This document shows positions 12,721 to 25,086 of a DNA stretch of 64,000 bases, one piece after another. The notes beneath the pieces are model-generated. The model did no database searches. It was not told the DNA's origin and was given only the letters and a program-made list of their open reading frames with translations. The translations under genes and the position numbers were made by a program. Source of the DNA: Mactra quadrangularis (lineage: Eukaryota; Mollusca; Bivalvia; Venerida; Mactridae); the NCBI GenBank assembly GCA_025267735.1, contig CM046297.1:16022011-16086010 (forward strand), written 5' to 3'. The first letter of the stretch is position 1, and every line of letters begins with the position of its first letter.

Positions 12721-15700
12721 CTTTAATATCATATTAAAGCTCTAGGGCTGTTTGTAAATTGGTAAAATTTTCGAGATGTTCACGCTGAGTTAAGTGGAAA
12801 GAATAAATACAGAATATATACATGTGTACAACCATAATTTCGATCTAACAAGCTTTTAAAATATAATATAAATCATGCAGTAAAACACTGAATTGACGTA
12901 CTACAAATGTAAAGCTGACATTAATTTAGTTAGAAAAATTGGTGACTTTTAATTCCAACAATACTGTTTGCTGCAAAGTTGCTAAACAAGTCCAGCGATC
13001 AGTATTAATAGACTGGGATTGTAGATTTACAAACAGGTTTTAGTTCATTTTTACGACCTCTTTGATTTGAAACAACAATAACTGGTATTTAAACACTAAA
13101 ACTTTAAGGTGACGCGAAGGCGATTTATTTCTGAAAAAAGATACTGCAAAATGTAAAGTTGAGCAACTATACCAGCAGATGTTGTATATATCATTGTATA
13201 TTTATTTTTCATTTAGTGGTATAACAAAGTGAAAAAAATTTAGATAGCAATATCAAAGGATATTGAAAACGGCATCTGAAATACTTCAGAGAGTATTTTA
13301 TACATCATTTCCATCGACAAAAGCGATGACTGAACATAGAAAATTAACATGCATTAAAGAGACAAACATAATATATAGAACTGCTAATTATTCAGACCGT
13401 AAGTCGAATATTGAGTAGGCTTTCCGAAAGATTTCAAATCTAGTGTCCCTAAGGTTTTTTTTTCATATCAGCATAATCTAAAATGATATAATACATCTAT
13501 TAACGAAAATCTGACAGTGATATCGATTTTCCTCTATTGATAAGGTAATCGGAAAAGATTATGGTCTTGTAGAAGGGCAAGTGAGTGCAGATTGCAAACA
13601 AAGGTCAGAAAGCCAGGTTATCTGAGCTGGCCATTATAAAATACTTCTTTATTTGTGTAGGCACAACGTTAAACCCAGTGAAAATTATTTATAGCGGTGG
13701 TTATCTCAATAGGAAAAATATATATTAACATTGTTTATTCTTGTTCTATATCTTCGTGAATATGTGCTCTTACCACATTGAACGAAGCCTTGAAATACAT
13801 TGAAATGCAATTAATCTTGTCTACGTATATTCTCATTTTTCCTCTCAATAAAAGTACATTACAGACTGAAACAATAGTAGAACATCTATCATAACAAAAT
13901 TAGAGTTAAATAAGAAATACCATGTGTTCATGGTATACAACGAGGCTAGGTAATTGAAACCAACGTGCGTGGAATTGCAGTAACACTTTATAGAAATGAT
14001 AATTATAGCACCTCATGTTCTTCTTTTTACACTTTTTCAAATACATATTGATTAAAAAGTTTGATTGTATGGAATGGTACTTTGCATTTTCTCCAAACAT
14101 TTGCAGACCAATTTCAGAGAGTAAAAGCATAAAATTGGCACCTTCAAGTGGAAATTGTTCCACATGCAACGTGCTTTATGACACTTTAAACATGTCTCAT
14201 TTCTTTATAAGCAACATGATGCCAATATGCTAAATGGAAAATATAAAACTTTAAGTCTTATTACCGCTAGTCATAAAAGGAAAGGCGCTTTATTCAATTG
14301 TGCGTGGTTAAATTGAAGGCTTTAATACAATTTCTTTTTAAATCAATTCTAAAAATAAATTTGTTGTTGGCAGCTTTGGTAGCAATTGTTATCAAAGTTT
14401 ACACGGATACAATACCTTACAATTTATATAACTGTCTCTTAACAACCATAAGTTATTTCGGTTAAATTCATTTTGTATGCAAGAAAATAATATTCATTTC
14501 TGTTTCACTTTATTCCAGCTTCCGCGAGTTTTACTTATCTACAAATGAATTTTTTCTATGTAAGTGTTTTGCAACTGCTTTTATATAACATATTTGAATG
14601 GTCTCTTTATATTTTATGATATAGAAATATATTTAATAAATATGGACGACAACTTGTCTCTGTAGCGCGCTGTTTTTCAATGGTATTTGCAAAAAATGTT
14701 AAACTGGTGTTCGAGATGTGGTGAGTAGTAAAAATTTACACTTTTCTGTTTAGCCTTGTGTAGGTAGCATTGAAATCGGACAGACGTTAAATACGACAGC
14801 TCAGGGTCAAGGGAATTTTTCACTGCTTTCTTCTTGAAACCGTAGCATCTTTTGACGTGATCGTCACGTAATATTGCCACCCTGATACTGGAGCAAACAA
14901 AAATTCAATCTAAAAACTTTTACTGAAAATGCACAATTAACATGGTTTAAAATTTTCTTTTCAATAAATTGTACCTTTTGTCAATCTTCTTAAAACAATT
15001 CTACTTTACTTTAAGCTTCATCTTAAATTTCCAGTAGCGTTTATTGACATCCAACTTTAATAAGATTTGCTTCTTGTAAAAATACAATTGCTGTTCAGAT
15101 GCCTATTTGATTTTATACAACTTGTTACATTTTAAGATTGTGTGGAACAACTGCAATATATTAAGGCAATGTTATTTCTTATAGTTATTCATTGACACAT
15201 TTAACTTTACATACGTATAATTTGTCAAACAGATATTATGAAATTGGATTCATTCAATGCGAGTGATGAATTATAGATTTCAAATTCAAAATTTGATATA
15301 TAATAAGGGAAAAATCTCAATTGTATATCTGAATACAGCGTCAAATTATCGATACAAATTTTAACTTTATTTTGAATGTGCAAAAACTTCGTATACTCGA
15401 ATGTTACATCAAATTATTATTTAAGCAAATGAAAGCTACATATTGCCAAAACATAGACATTCTTTATCTTTGTCTCTGGTTTCGCATTCCATAAACAACA
15501 TATGAACTGCCTGAAGCATTTTACTAACACAATCAAAGTACAGCTCATCAATCAAACTCGTGATGTTTCTTTTAAATTGCATTTATTTCGAAATGATAGC
15601 AAAGCAACACGCTTGGTGATATAACATTACATTTCTATTATGCCAGGTGCCTCAATTGAAATTTTATATAGTCCAAAACACGCTGAATATTCATCTTGAC

Positions 15701-15749
15701 AATTTTATTATTGACGTTATTGATATTATTCGGAAGTAAAATTTGTTTA
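12721..15749. other. Gene-free interval with one SINE relic
   Basis: AT-rich sequence with the diverged SINE at 13505-13690. A minus-strand open segment at 14677-14881 follows an acceptor-like sequence (tccagtatcag) and is richer in GC than its surroundings. I could not connect it to other exons or recognise its product. The rest shows no gene-like structure. Confidence 0.45.
13505..13690 (+). mobile_element. Old SINE family 1 fragment
   Basis: It matches the family body in order (TTTTCCTC(T/C)ATTGAT, TTGTAGAAGGGCAAGTGAGT, GCACAACGTTAAACCCAGT) with many substitutions. It has no tRNA-like head or target duplication. It is the most diverged copy in the window. Confidence 0.6.
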
Positions 15750-16085
15750 CAAACATGAATGTCACTGGTGCCAAGTTTATTTTAGCTCTCCTCACTCATT
15801 GTTATATGTATAGTGTACTTTTAAGAATATTTTAACAATGAAAATGTGAGTATTGTTGCAGTATCCATACGTGTTTTGGTTTACGCAGGGAATACAGACA
15901 CAGACGCCAAGTTCATTTTAGCTGGACTCTATACTCGATACTGTGTGTACTTTTAGCCAAGAATATTTTAAGATTTTAATAAATACGATTATTGACGAAG
16001 TGTCAATGCAATGTATGTTTAACGAAACGAACATCACTGGTGCTAAATTTATGTTAGCTCGACTGTGTACTCAATTGTTTGGGGG
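15750..16085. repeat. Imperfect tandem repeat, period about 136 bp
   Basis: Three successive units each contain a version of CACTGGTGCCAAGTTTATTTTAGCTC followed by a CTC(G/A) end. They start near 15761, 15897 and 16033. The units differ by substitutions and small indels, so the array is old. Confidence 0.6.
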
Positions 16086-17126
16086 TTTTAGAGTCCATAC
16101 TTTTTAAAGACACTGCTTAACTAATTGAGCTACTCTTATCAGGGATTCTATACATAAAATCCCTGCAGTTATATATCTAATTTGTTTCACTCCATGCAGG
16201 TGTATAAGGGTACTGCTAAAGATCATTTGCCTGAAGGTGATTTTAATGATCAGGGGTTATCTCACAAGATTGTGAATTTAGCTGAACCTGAATATGGAAG
16301 CAAACTTTCAATTGCACTTAATCTTTTTTAACTTTAATTTTTGAATGTGTAACTTAAATCAGGTGAGCGAGTCAGTCTCACAATGATTCTTGATGAAGTG
16401 ATATAAACTGTTCCGGAGAATTTTGTGTTATTTTTAATCCTTTTTTAAGACTTCTTGAAATTTTCAACTTAAGACTATACCAGACGAAAGGTGTCATTGT
16501 TATTTCATTGAAAAGTAATTGTTTGAATTCTCTTAGGCATTGATCTGCAAAATTTTCATTTTCTTTTTTGTCAAAACGACAATATTGATGTAAAGTAAAG
16601 TACACCGGATATCTGTTCAAATTTTATATGAATATAAATGTAGGCATACACTGGTTACTGTTCACTATGTCGATTTCACCAGCTTTCGAGTTAAAAAAAC
16701 TAAATCAAATCCTTTTATTAAACTTACAAAACGACGAAATTGATGCTAAAAGAGGTAACAAAACGGATAAATATTGTATGCTCAATCAAAGAGTGACACA
16801 AAATCAATGAGCAACTAGACTGGTTGAATAACAAACAATGATATACAGTGACAATTAAAGTACAAAGGAAGAATTCAGAATTCCTCAGCGAATTTTACTA
16901 AAATACTTTCCTAAATGATCGCTGCACGTAATGACCCATATTGGAAGAATTCACTGATGAATGGGATGTTTATTTGCATTTTAAGTAAGAAAATGAGATA
17001 ACACTTATGTAATACTGGCCCCTATATTATTATTTCTTCCAAGTAAACCACTAGCACATAAGGACCTAATTATCAGTTTTCGATCAATTTTCGTAAATTA
17101 CTATATATTAAGGATAATTATATCAT
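16086..17126. other. Gene-free interval
   Basis: AT-rich sequence. A minus-strand ORF of 80 codons (16378-16620) lacks splice or promoter context and any family motif. I see no supported feature. Confidence 0.45.
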
Positions 17127-17280
17127 ATAGAACGTTTTTTATTCACTGTCAAAACATGAATAATTTCAAGGTGATTAAGTGCCCTTTGTTTAACACTCGT
17201 GATATTGATATAACGTGTAAATACCAGTAGCTACCGCGAAATTAATCAAACTTTGACAGTTGAGAAAAATGGACTATAAT
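17127..17280. mobile_element. Foldback MITE, family A
   Basis: The ends are inverted: TTTTTTATTCACTGTCAAA on the left and TTTGACAGTTGAGAAAAA on the right, with TATAG/CTATA at the borders. The same family recurs at 23411-23650. There is no coding potential. A TA target site is possible, but the boundaries are not sharp enough to assign a superfamily. Confidence 0.65.
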
Positions 17281-17864
17281 TGTTATAACGGATTCCAAAT
17301 AATGTTGTAGGTAGAACTATTTCATATTTCCATGGATCTGTTAACTTACAATTAATCGGTTCTACGATCGAGTGTGACCATACCCTTGCCAGTGAAAAAC
17401 AACTGCCTTATTTGATACTGAAGTATGCTGAATGACAGACTGTTATATTTACTTGAACTTAACGGTAATTGTTAACAAAGTCAATGTGCAAGTGGAAATT
17501 ATACGGTAATATTAGCAATTCAATACATGAGAAATTGGTGACACAAGTAATAGACTTTACTGCTAAGTTATGTGCATACTTTCTATGCATGCCAAATGAA
17601 TACATGTATATATTTAATTCTGACAACTAAATTAGTTACTGGCACGTGAAGACGTCATTTATGACGAAAGTCAAATACGTTTCATTCCTCAGCATTTTAG
17701 ACCTATCCTTTAGGCCTTTAGACCTTGATTCGTGCTGTGAATACCATAGTTCTGGCTTCCAAAACTTTATAAGCCGCTTTTTTTAACATTTTGACACATC
17801 GTCTTGAATAATTAGTTCTACATGTACAACAAGGTTAAACTTTCCGAAAGTTCGTAACTTACTA

Positions 17865-18182
17865 AACACGAGCGAGTGTGGACAAGTGGTTAAGACGCTG
17901 GATTAATGATCATTAAATAGCCAGTCCTGCGTTGGTTGATTTAATTCGCTCCCAACAACTATCTTTTTTCTTAACCTAGAACCTTTATTTTCTCATTTGA
18001 TAGTAATGTCAATTTTCCTCCATTGATTAGATAATATGGAGAAGTTTCCGGCCTTGTGGAAGGGTAGGTGAGTACTGGTTATAGACAATGGTCCAGGAAA
18101 GCTAGGTCAGGTGCGCTGGACGCCGTGAAATGACCTAAATAGTGTTGATACGGCGTTAACTCCAATAATAATAAAAGAAAAA
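17865..18182 (+). mobile_element. tRNA-derived SINE, family 1, with a different head
   Basis: The 5' part has a tRNA-like A-box region, GACAAGTGGTTAAGACGCTG, rather than the head of the 44.6 and 57 kb copies. The usual body follows (AAGTTTCCGGCCTTGTGG, CAGGTGCGCTGGACGCCGTG) and a GGCGTTAACTCCAATAATAA end. It may be a chimera or a subfamily with an alternative tRNA promoter. The head-body junction near 18000 is GC-poor and hard to place. Confidence 0.7.
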
Positions 18183-21050
18183 TATTTTCTTATTTTAGTA
18201 CTGGATACAATCCCTAGCCCTCTCCCTGTTCCCACGATTAGCAAGATTCTAGTTTCTGTAACATTTGCATAAATATCAAACACCAAAGAAGTTGGCTCGT
18301 ACCAAAGACGCTATATTTTGGGGTCCTGGCTCGTGCCAAAGGTCTTATATAAGGGATAGTACTCCGGACATAAATCTTAGACAACGAAATCACTAATGTG
18401 TGGAAAGGAGGAAAAAACACTCTTGCCATTTACGAGAAAATTTCAATTATTTATTTGTAAAAATATAATTAACTTGGCGATGGTACAAAAAAACCAAGAA
18501 CTATCAATAAATCAGTACACTGGCAGTTTAAACAATAAAAGCGACTTAGATTCTCACATAATGAATTTCTTGACCGACTCAGGCGGAATAAAAAACACAA
18601 AACCGTTACTTATGGCGGTATCTCATAGTGTTATGACCGAGTTGATTTATCATTGATCTAGAAACGTTCCACAATAAAAATGTTGGTTCTAATGATATTA
18701 TTTGAAAGGATCTTATAAATAAGTCTGGGAGAATATCAACAGACTAAGAATTTAATAAAGGTCCACGATATAGAAGGTCTTTGATATTGCAAATGAGTGC
18801 GAATTTTTATGATTAAAATGTCACAGAGACATTTTGGGAAAACGGTCCATATATTAAGGCGTCTGATATCAAAACCTTCGATTTAAATGGTCTTAATAAT
18901 GAAACAGTATTGTCTTAGATTAAGAGCTCGACGAAAAACTGGCCTAAATCACTTTTAAATGTTCAGAATGATCACTTCGCTTCATAAGCTTCATATCGTA
19001 AGGTCGTCAACTTAAAAAGAAATTCTTTTGAAAAGAACAACGTAAGTCTTATGTATGTTCTGTTTAATGACTTCAAAGTTTTGAAACAGTTTTCATGTAA
19101 AATTTATGTAACTTCGTATATTGGCTTTAAGTACATGTATTACTTAAATGACTATTTAGCGTTCCAACATTGCTAAGTCTATTTCTGTGTACATGTTAAA
19201 TATTCCATTTTTAATATAAGCTTGATACATATAACTATTACTGATGTTAAGGAACCATTTTATTAACAGCACGAAATAGACTAATTACATTTTTACATAC
19301 AGTACACGCCAAAAACTCACGGACAAATAAAATCTAGGTAAAACATATCATGCATATAATACAATTAATATTACTGTAATTAGCTCATTTACTATATATT
19401 GTTAATCGTATTTTATTAAACTAATCAAGGGAGATTTAGCAATATGTATATATGACTGTTTGTTCCTTTTTTTCATGGGTAATTTTGAATCGATTTCCCC
19501 TGAAACAGGATTTTGATCAAGGACATTTGAAGAGCACTGTATATGTCTTATTTTCTGAATTCATAACCTAAACAGACATCAAATCCTCATTACCACCAAA
19601 GTAGTAGTTCCCTGGTAAACATGTTTATCACATTAATGTATTAACACTTCTTATTACTTGAGTACTAATACAGTTTATTATAGCTTCAAATAAGAAATAT
19701 TCCAAGTAATCTAGAACAGAACTATTTTTCTCAACCTAGTGGACTTGTTTTATTCTAGCCTTAGAGAGAAAAAAGTGACTAGTCCAAGTAATAAAGAACT
19801 ATTTTTCTCAAAGCCACAAACTTAATAAGCTTTTATTCTAGCTTTATAGAGAAATTATTCCACTAACAGAACTGTGGCGCTTTCCGCAAAAACTTACAAT
19901 AAAATCTTCCTTGGTCAAAAGCAATGAATATTAAAAATGTCATTTTTGGGCTTATCAATAAGGGATTTTAGTCAGTGATTTCCCCTTGAATACTCTTAAA
20001 ATAGGTAGGTCCAATTAGTTGGATTACTTTGATTTTACCCTTACTTTTCAATGTCTTCGCCAAAAATAATGTTAAACGACTTTTTTGTAAATCATTAAAT
20101 TTGTTTGAAATTCAAGTTAAGTATTTTTAGGGTAAAGAACTATCTAAATTTCATCAATTCTGTTATCTTCATTAACAAGGAAGATATCAGATGAAATATT
20201 TTGTTATCATCACATAAGACTTCAATGATAAAATCCGAGGATTCCAACTGTAATGACCTACTTACCAATTGGATTGCTTCAGATTTTATCAGGGAAAGAT
20301 AAATGACTGAAGTCCCTGATTCCAAATATGGATAAATTGTGTAGAATACTGTGTTCTTTCAGAATATCATATCATAGCTATGTTTATCATCGTTCTGTCT
20401 TTGAACTACAAAATTAATGAAATTGACGTACCATAACTTTTTTCATAAGACTTTTTGTAAAAAAGGTGCACAGTTTTTCTTGACCCTTGTACTTATCAGG
20501 GATCAATGTAGACCATTTTAATTTTCATCCAGTACCCGGTCTCTGTCAAAATTTTAGTAAATTACTTAATCATTTTTAAACCATACACTTGCCTGCTATA
20601 ATGGAATTGGTCAAATTTTACCATTTCTATGTAGATAATATTGTCTGGACTAGAATTAAAGCTCCAAAAATGTGAGTGGAGTTTGAAAATTGCAAGCAAC
20701 TTTTATTTCAACTCGCTAATTTTCACGAAATGAAATTGACGCAAAATATTACTTTCATGAATAATGAGGCTCAAATCAGCATTGAAATGACCAGAGAGAT
20801 TGGTATAATTGATTACAGATTGCCCATAAAAATGTTCGATATTCTTTGCCTATCCAACAATAACACCCTTGTTCTATCTACAGTTAAATATAATACTATG
20901 TCGTTTTTATACTGCATATAAAAATAGAAATTATGTATGCTACAAAAAATTGAGAAAAAATGAAAGCGATTTTTTCATTTTTGGAGTTGAAATTAATTGA
21001 ACTCACAAAAATTTTGCAAGTCCATTTTTGTTTAATTCAAGCCCTGACAT
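18183..21050. other. Gene-free interval
   Basis: AT-rich DNA with a short tandem duplication at 19700-19863 and otherwise nothing supportable. ORFs of 60-90 codons on both strands lack splice context and conserved motifs. Confidence 0.45.
19700..19863. repeat. Two-unit tandem duplication, ~81 bp
   Basis: CCAAGTAAT...AGAACTATTTTTCTCAA...TTTTATTCTAGC(C)TTA(G/T)AGAGAAA occurs twice in direct orientation, with units starting near 19702 and 19783. Several substitutions separate the units. Confidence 0.6.
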
Positions 21051-21054
21051 AGTC

Positions 21055-21360
21055 ATCTTCATTATCATCATCATTCATCATAATCAATATAAATATTATC
21101 CACATCAACAGCACAGACAATTTCACCCTTAGATTTACTAAAACAACTAACACTATCAATATCATCACTAGCATCATCATTGTTTTCATTAATAAACATC
21201 ACTCAGTGAATGATCATCATTAAAACCAGCAATTCTTCCATTATCTACTTCATAATCATCATTGTTGTCCCCATCAATCATCATCACCAAATAACTCGAT
21301 AGTCATCTTTAAAACAACCATTACTATCATCATCATCATCATCAACATCATTATCATCTT
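21055..21360. repeat. Degenerate (ATC)n low-complexity tract
   Basis: About 300 bp dominated by TCATCATCA, ATCATC and related triplets on the plus strand, interrupted by AAC and TAT. It is a decayed trinucleotide microsatellite. No long open frame runs through it. Confidence 0.75.
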
Positions 21361-21745
21361 AACCCAATATCAAAATAAGAAACAACATGAACATATTCAC
21401 CCATTTTTTACATTTTATTACACAGAAATATATAATTAAAAGGATTGAAAAATATTAACAAGAGTAATGAATGTGACAGAGAAATAAAGGAAAACTAACA
21501 GTACATGTATTAGCATTATACAATAATAACCACTGTTCTCATCAATCAGAGGTTCTAATGTAATCTTGGAAATAGGATATAAGATTTCATTGGTTCTCAA
21601 CAAAACAAGCCATGATAAGCATTGGTATAAGGAAAGGTTTTAAGTATAATCAATCAATTGGCAAACCATGCAACTTAGCTGGGTCTACAATGGCATCAAT
21701 AAAATCTAGGCCAAAGTTCACTAAATATATGTGACAATGACGTCC

Positions 21746-21918
21746 AGGTCAAAGGTCACAGGATATCTACGGACAAATTGACAGATAAATCTATCTGATG
21801 CTACTTCAAACCCATAAACGTCAAAGAAGATATCTAGACATACGGCACTCGATTACATGTATATAGGTCAGAAGAATTTCTACCAATGCTAGTAATACCT
21901 TGCAAAGGTCAAAGGTCA
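21746..21918 (+). promoter_or_regulatory. Two perfect DR1 nuclear-receptor-type sites
   Basis: AGGTCAAAGGTCA occurs at 21746-21758 and again at 21906-21918. This is the direct repeat with one-base spacing bound by RXR heterodimers, HNF4 and similar receptors. Further AGGTCA half-sites follow to about 22100. Binding is not shown, and the motif could simply belong to a decayed repeat. Confidence 0.3.
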
Positions 21919-23410
21919 AATTTTTATAAATAAATGTTGACCTCTAGAAGTTTAAGGTCATAGGATAAGGTCAAATCATTGATATGTGTTATATAAGGTA
22001 CACTTTAAGACAGGGGAGGGAAATATCAATAACAGCTGTTGTACATGCAGTATCTAGAAAAGCTTTTTACAGCTGACATAGGTTCAATGTCACACTGAAG
22101 GTCAAAATCTAGTACACAGAAAACACATAAAATGATGTAACATTATGTTTACACACATATATCTAGGCCTTCAACATTCATTTACAAGACTGTATGCATA
22201 TATACAAAGCAAAGCATTTCAACTTAACAACTGGACAAATAAACTGGACATTTGTAAAACAAGTAAGGCACAAAGTGATTATGGAATTTAAGAAGAAGTT
22301 ATTCTTTGATATGTATTACAATTCCTGTGTTATAGTTAACAGCAGATTTTAACAATCTATAAAATTGATATGATTATTTCATGGGTGAAAGTTTTCAATG
22401 CCAGCTGCTTTTCATAAGGCTATTATCATGGAATTTTGTATTTGGCTTACATGGTTAAAACAAATGAAAATCTGGTCAATTTTGGTCAGTTTTTCCTCTC
22501 ACTGATTGGGTTTACAAATTAAAGTTTACAAATTAAGTTTCTCCAATGAATTTCACATTTCTACCAGTATTAATGCAAAGTTGTTTACATTATATTACAG
22601 ATGAAATATTTTATTTAAGACCATGGGATGTTAAAATATGATGATATGCATAAAATTGGCAGCCCTGTTTTAGACCCATTTATCAAATCCCACAATTCCG
22701 AACAACATGATAAGTTCTGACTTTCACCCATTGTAAGGTAATTAGTTTTTTTTCTAGTCTAATAAAATGAAAAATCAATGTTATATTTGTGTCATGAAGT
22801 GAAAATTTGAAAAAATATATTTAAAATATATTAACAATATACAAGTAATAATGATTCTATACAAGCTTTTAAATGTATGTTAACACTAGAAAATGATTTT
22901 TGTTTTGTCTAAATGAAGCTTTTCACTATTAGAGTCATATGTGGCAGGCAATTTACTTAACCACAGTTACTGGTATTCACTAGTAGTAGTCTTCAATATT
23001 CTACAAGCAGCATAATTACATAAAAAGCTACTCAATAGTACAGGCAAGTTATCAAGTTAAAATAGTTAATGCTCCAAACCAAAAGAAAGATAACCGAGTC
23101 ATGCCATTCCAACTGTGTAGATAGACAGCAATCTAAGTTATGTCCCTTTTTTAAGTTAACAATTTTAACAACTAAGATTGAAAGCAATCTATATTTGAAT
23201 GACATTGAAGGCACAGCAAAAGCAGTCATTACCTTACATTTTCTTGAGCACTAGCACAATTTATTGATTTTTGTTCTAGTCCTAGGCCTCAGGCAATGAC
23301 CACAAGAGGGTTAACTACCAGATCAATCCAGTTAACTATGTTTTGAACATAGAAAAACAACTCTAATCCACTATAATCAAGACAGTGTGAAGATTTAGGC
23401 TTATCAAGGA

Positions 23411-23650
23411 ATAGTTATAGTTCGTTTTTTTCTCAACTGTCAAAACATTAATAATTTTATGGTGAATTCGTCATGATACATTCGTTATTTTCCGAAAGTG
23501 TGTTTAATGATCGAATAGAGCTGCTTATGTCGTATGATAGGCTTACAGTGCAGATACTTCATTAAGAATAAGGTCATAAGTATAAAAATAACGTATTCAG
23601 TCATTGTGAAATTATTCAAGCTTTGGAAGTTGAGAAAAAAACGGACTAAA
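23411..23650. mobile_element. Foldback MITE, family A
   Basis: The left end TAGTTCGTTTTTTTCTCAAC is answered by TTGAGAAAAAAACGGACTA on the right. ACTGTCAAAACATTAATAAT inside the left end matches the copy at 17127-17280. No ORF is present. Confidence 0.7.
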
Positions 23651-24917
23651 ACAAATATTGCATGAGCAAATAGAGATCACAGATAAGTGAAATAGTCATG
23701 AAAAGCTTAGATTACTATTTGCTAATTTGTGTCTAATGTAAGAAAGAAAAAATAAAGAATAGTAATAAGATCAAAGTGAGATATCTGAAATAAACAGACA
23801 TTCAAATGTGGACCATATTGGAAATTGGTTTACACCAAATATGTTATCCACAATAAATAAAGTCATTATTATTATTATTATTATTATCAACAAGTGGTAC
23901 AGTGCTCTGATAAAAAAGTTTAAAGAGTGGGTGTTTTTCAGCAATCTGTCTCATGGAAGATTGGATTTATCCAAATATGTAGCCTCGTTAAATAAAGTAT
24001 TTATTATAAAAGTTACTTTGTATTACACTTAACAATGGTCGTCAGGTTAAATCAATCCCAAGACTTTTAAAACAGAGAGATTACACTACCAAGCGGTCCT
24101 TATTTACATAACTACTAAGAACAGATAAGAGTGATACAATCATTAGTTAAGGCAGAAGAAAAATTGAAAAATATACCAGCAGTTAAATTAGCATAAAGTC
24201 TGTTTAAGTGATAGGGCTCTGTTTTGTTCAGTTATTATTTCATACAAAACGTTATAGTGACATACACATATGGAAAGCAGTCTATTTCAATAGTAGAATA
24301 CAATACAATCAAATTTAAACACTGTCAAGTATTAAACAATGTTTCAGAAGCATATTTCAGTTAGAAGTTTTTAGTACAAGTCAAAGACTTTTCTGTTAAA
24401 ACTCATCTAGCAGTATTTTAGTAGTACGCATGAAAAACATTTACAATTCTGAAATGAAAATATATAAAAGCCTAAATGTTAACAAAGAAATAATTCATTG
24501 TATTGTATCACAGGTAACTTATGATATACTTCACTTAACAAAATAAGACCAAAATTCAAGAAATAAGTAGATTTAACTTACTAAGTCACTATTGTAAATA
24601 ACAAGAAATATTTCCATATCCCCAGATATAAATTTAAAATAAAGTGTATAAGACCACTAAGTATTAATAACATATTACATATAACAATGACATATTTTGA
24701 TATAATGGTTTATGTACAGTAATCATTTACAATGTTTTTATACTAAATAAATGATATAATAATAAATGTGTATTTTACTTATAACATGAAAAAAAACTAT
24801 GTATACAATTTATTCATAATAATTCTTATTAATAATATGTACATATATGGTAAGAAAAATTTGCATAAATCTGGAATGATTATTTCAAAGGCAAAATGTG
24901 GAGGATGCAGCATTTTT

Positions 24918-25086
24918 AAGGTCAACAATAAATGATTTTCAAGGTCAAATTCCAAGGTCAACTAAAAATTCCAAGGTCACATCAAAAATGCAAATCTCAA
25001 GGTCAAACTTAAAGGTCAAAACTAATTTTCAAGATCGAATATTGAGATTGACCTAGAAATGTCAAGGTCAAATGAAAAGGTCAACC
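24918..25086 (+). promoter_or_regulatory. Cluster of AAGGTCA motifs
   Basis: Eight AAGGTCA motifs occur in about 165 bp on the plus strand, several as TCAAGGTCA, plus one reversed TGACCT. TCAAGGTCA is the extended half-site bound as a monomer by ERR and SF-1/FTZ-F1 type receptors. Spacing is irregular (12-52 bp). It may be an enhancer or a degenerate repeat; the sequence alone does not decide. Confidence 0.3.

Noticed and set aside
13906..14233. Overlapping ORFs on both strands
   Set aside because: They are mirror frames of the same segment with no splice sites or recognisable domain; a transposon relic is possible but not shown.
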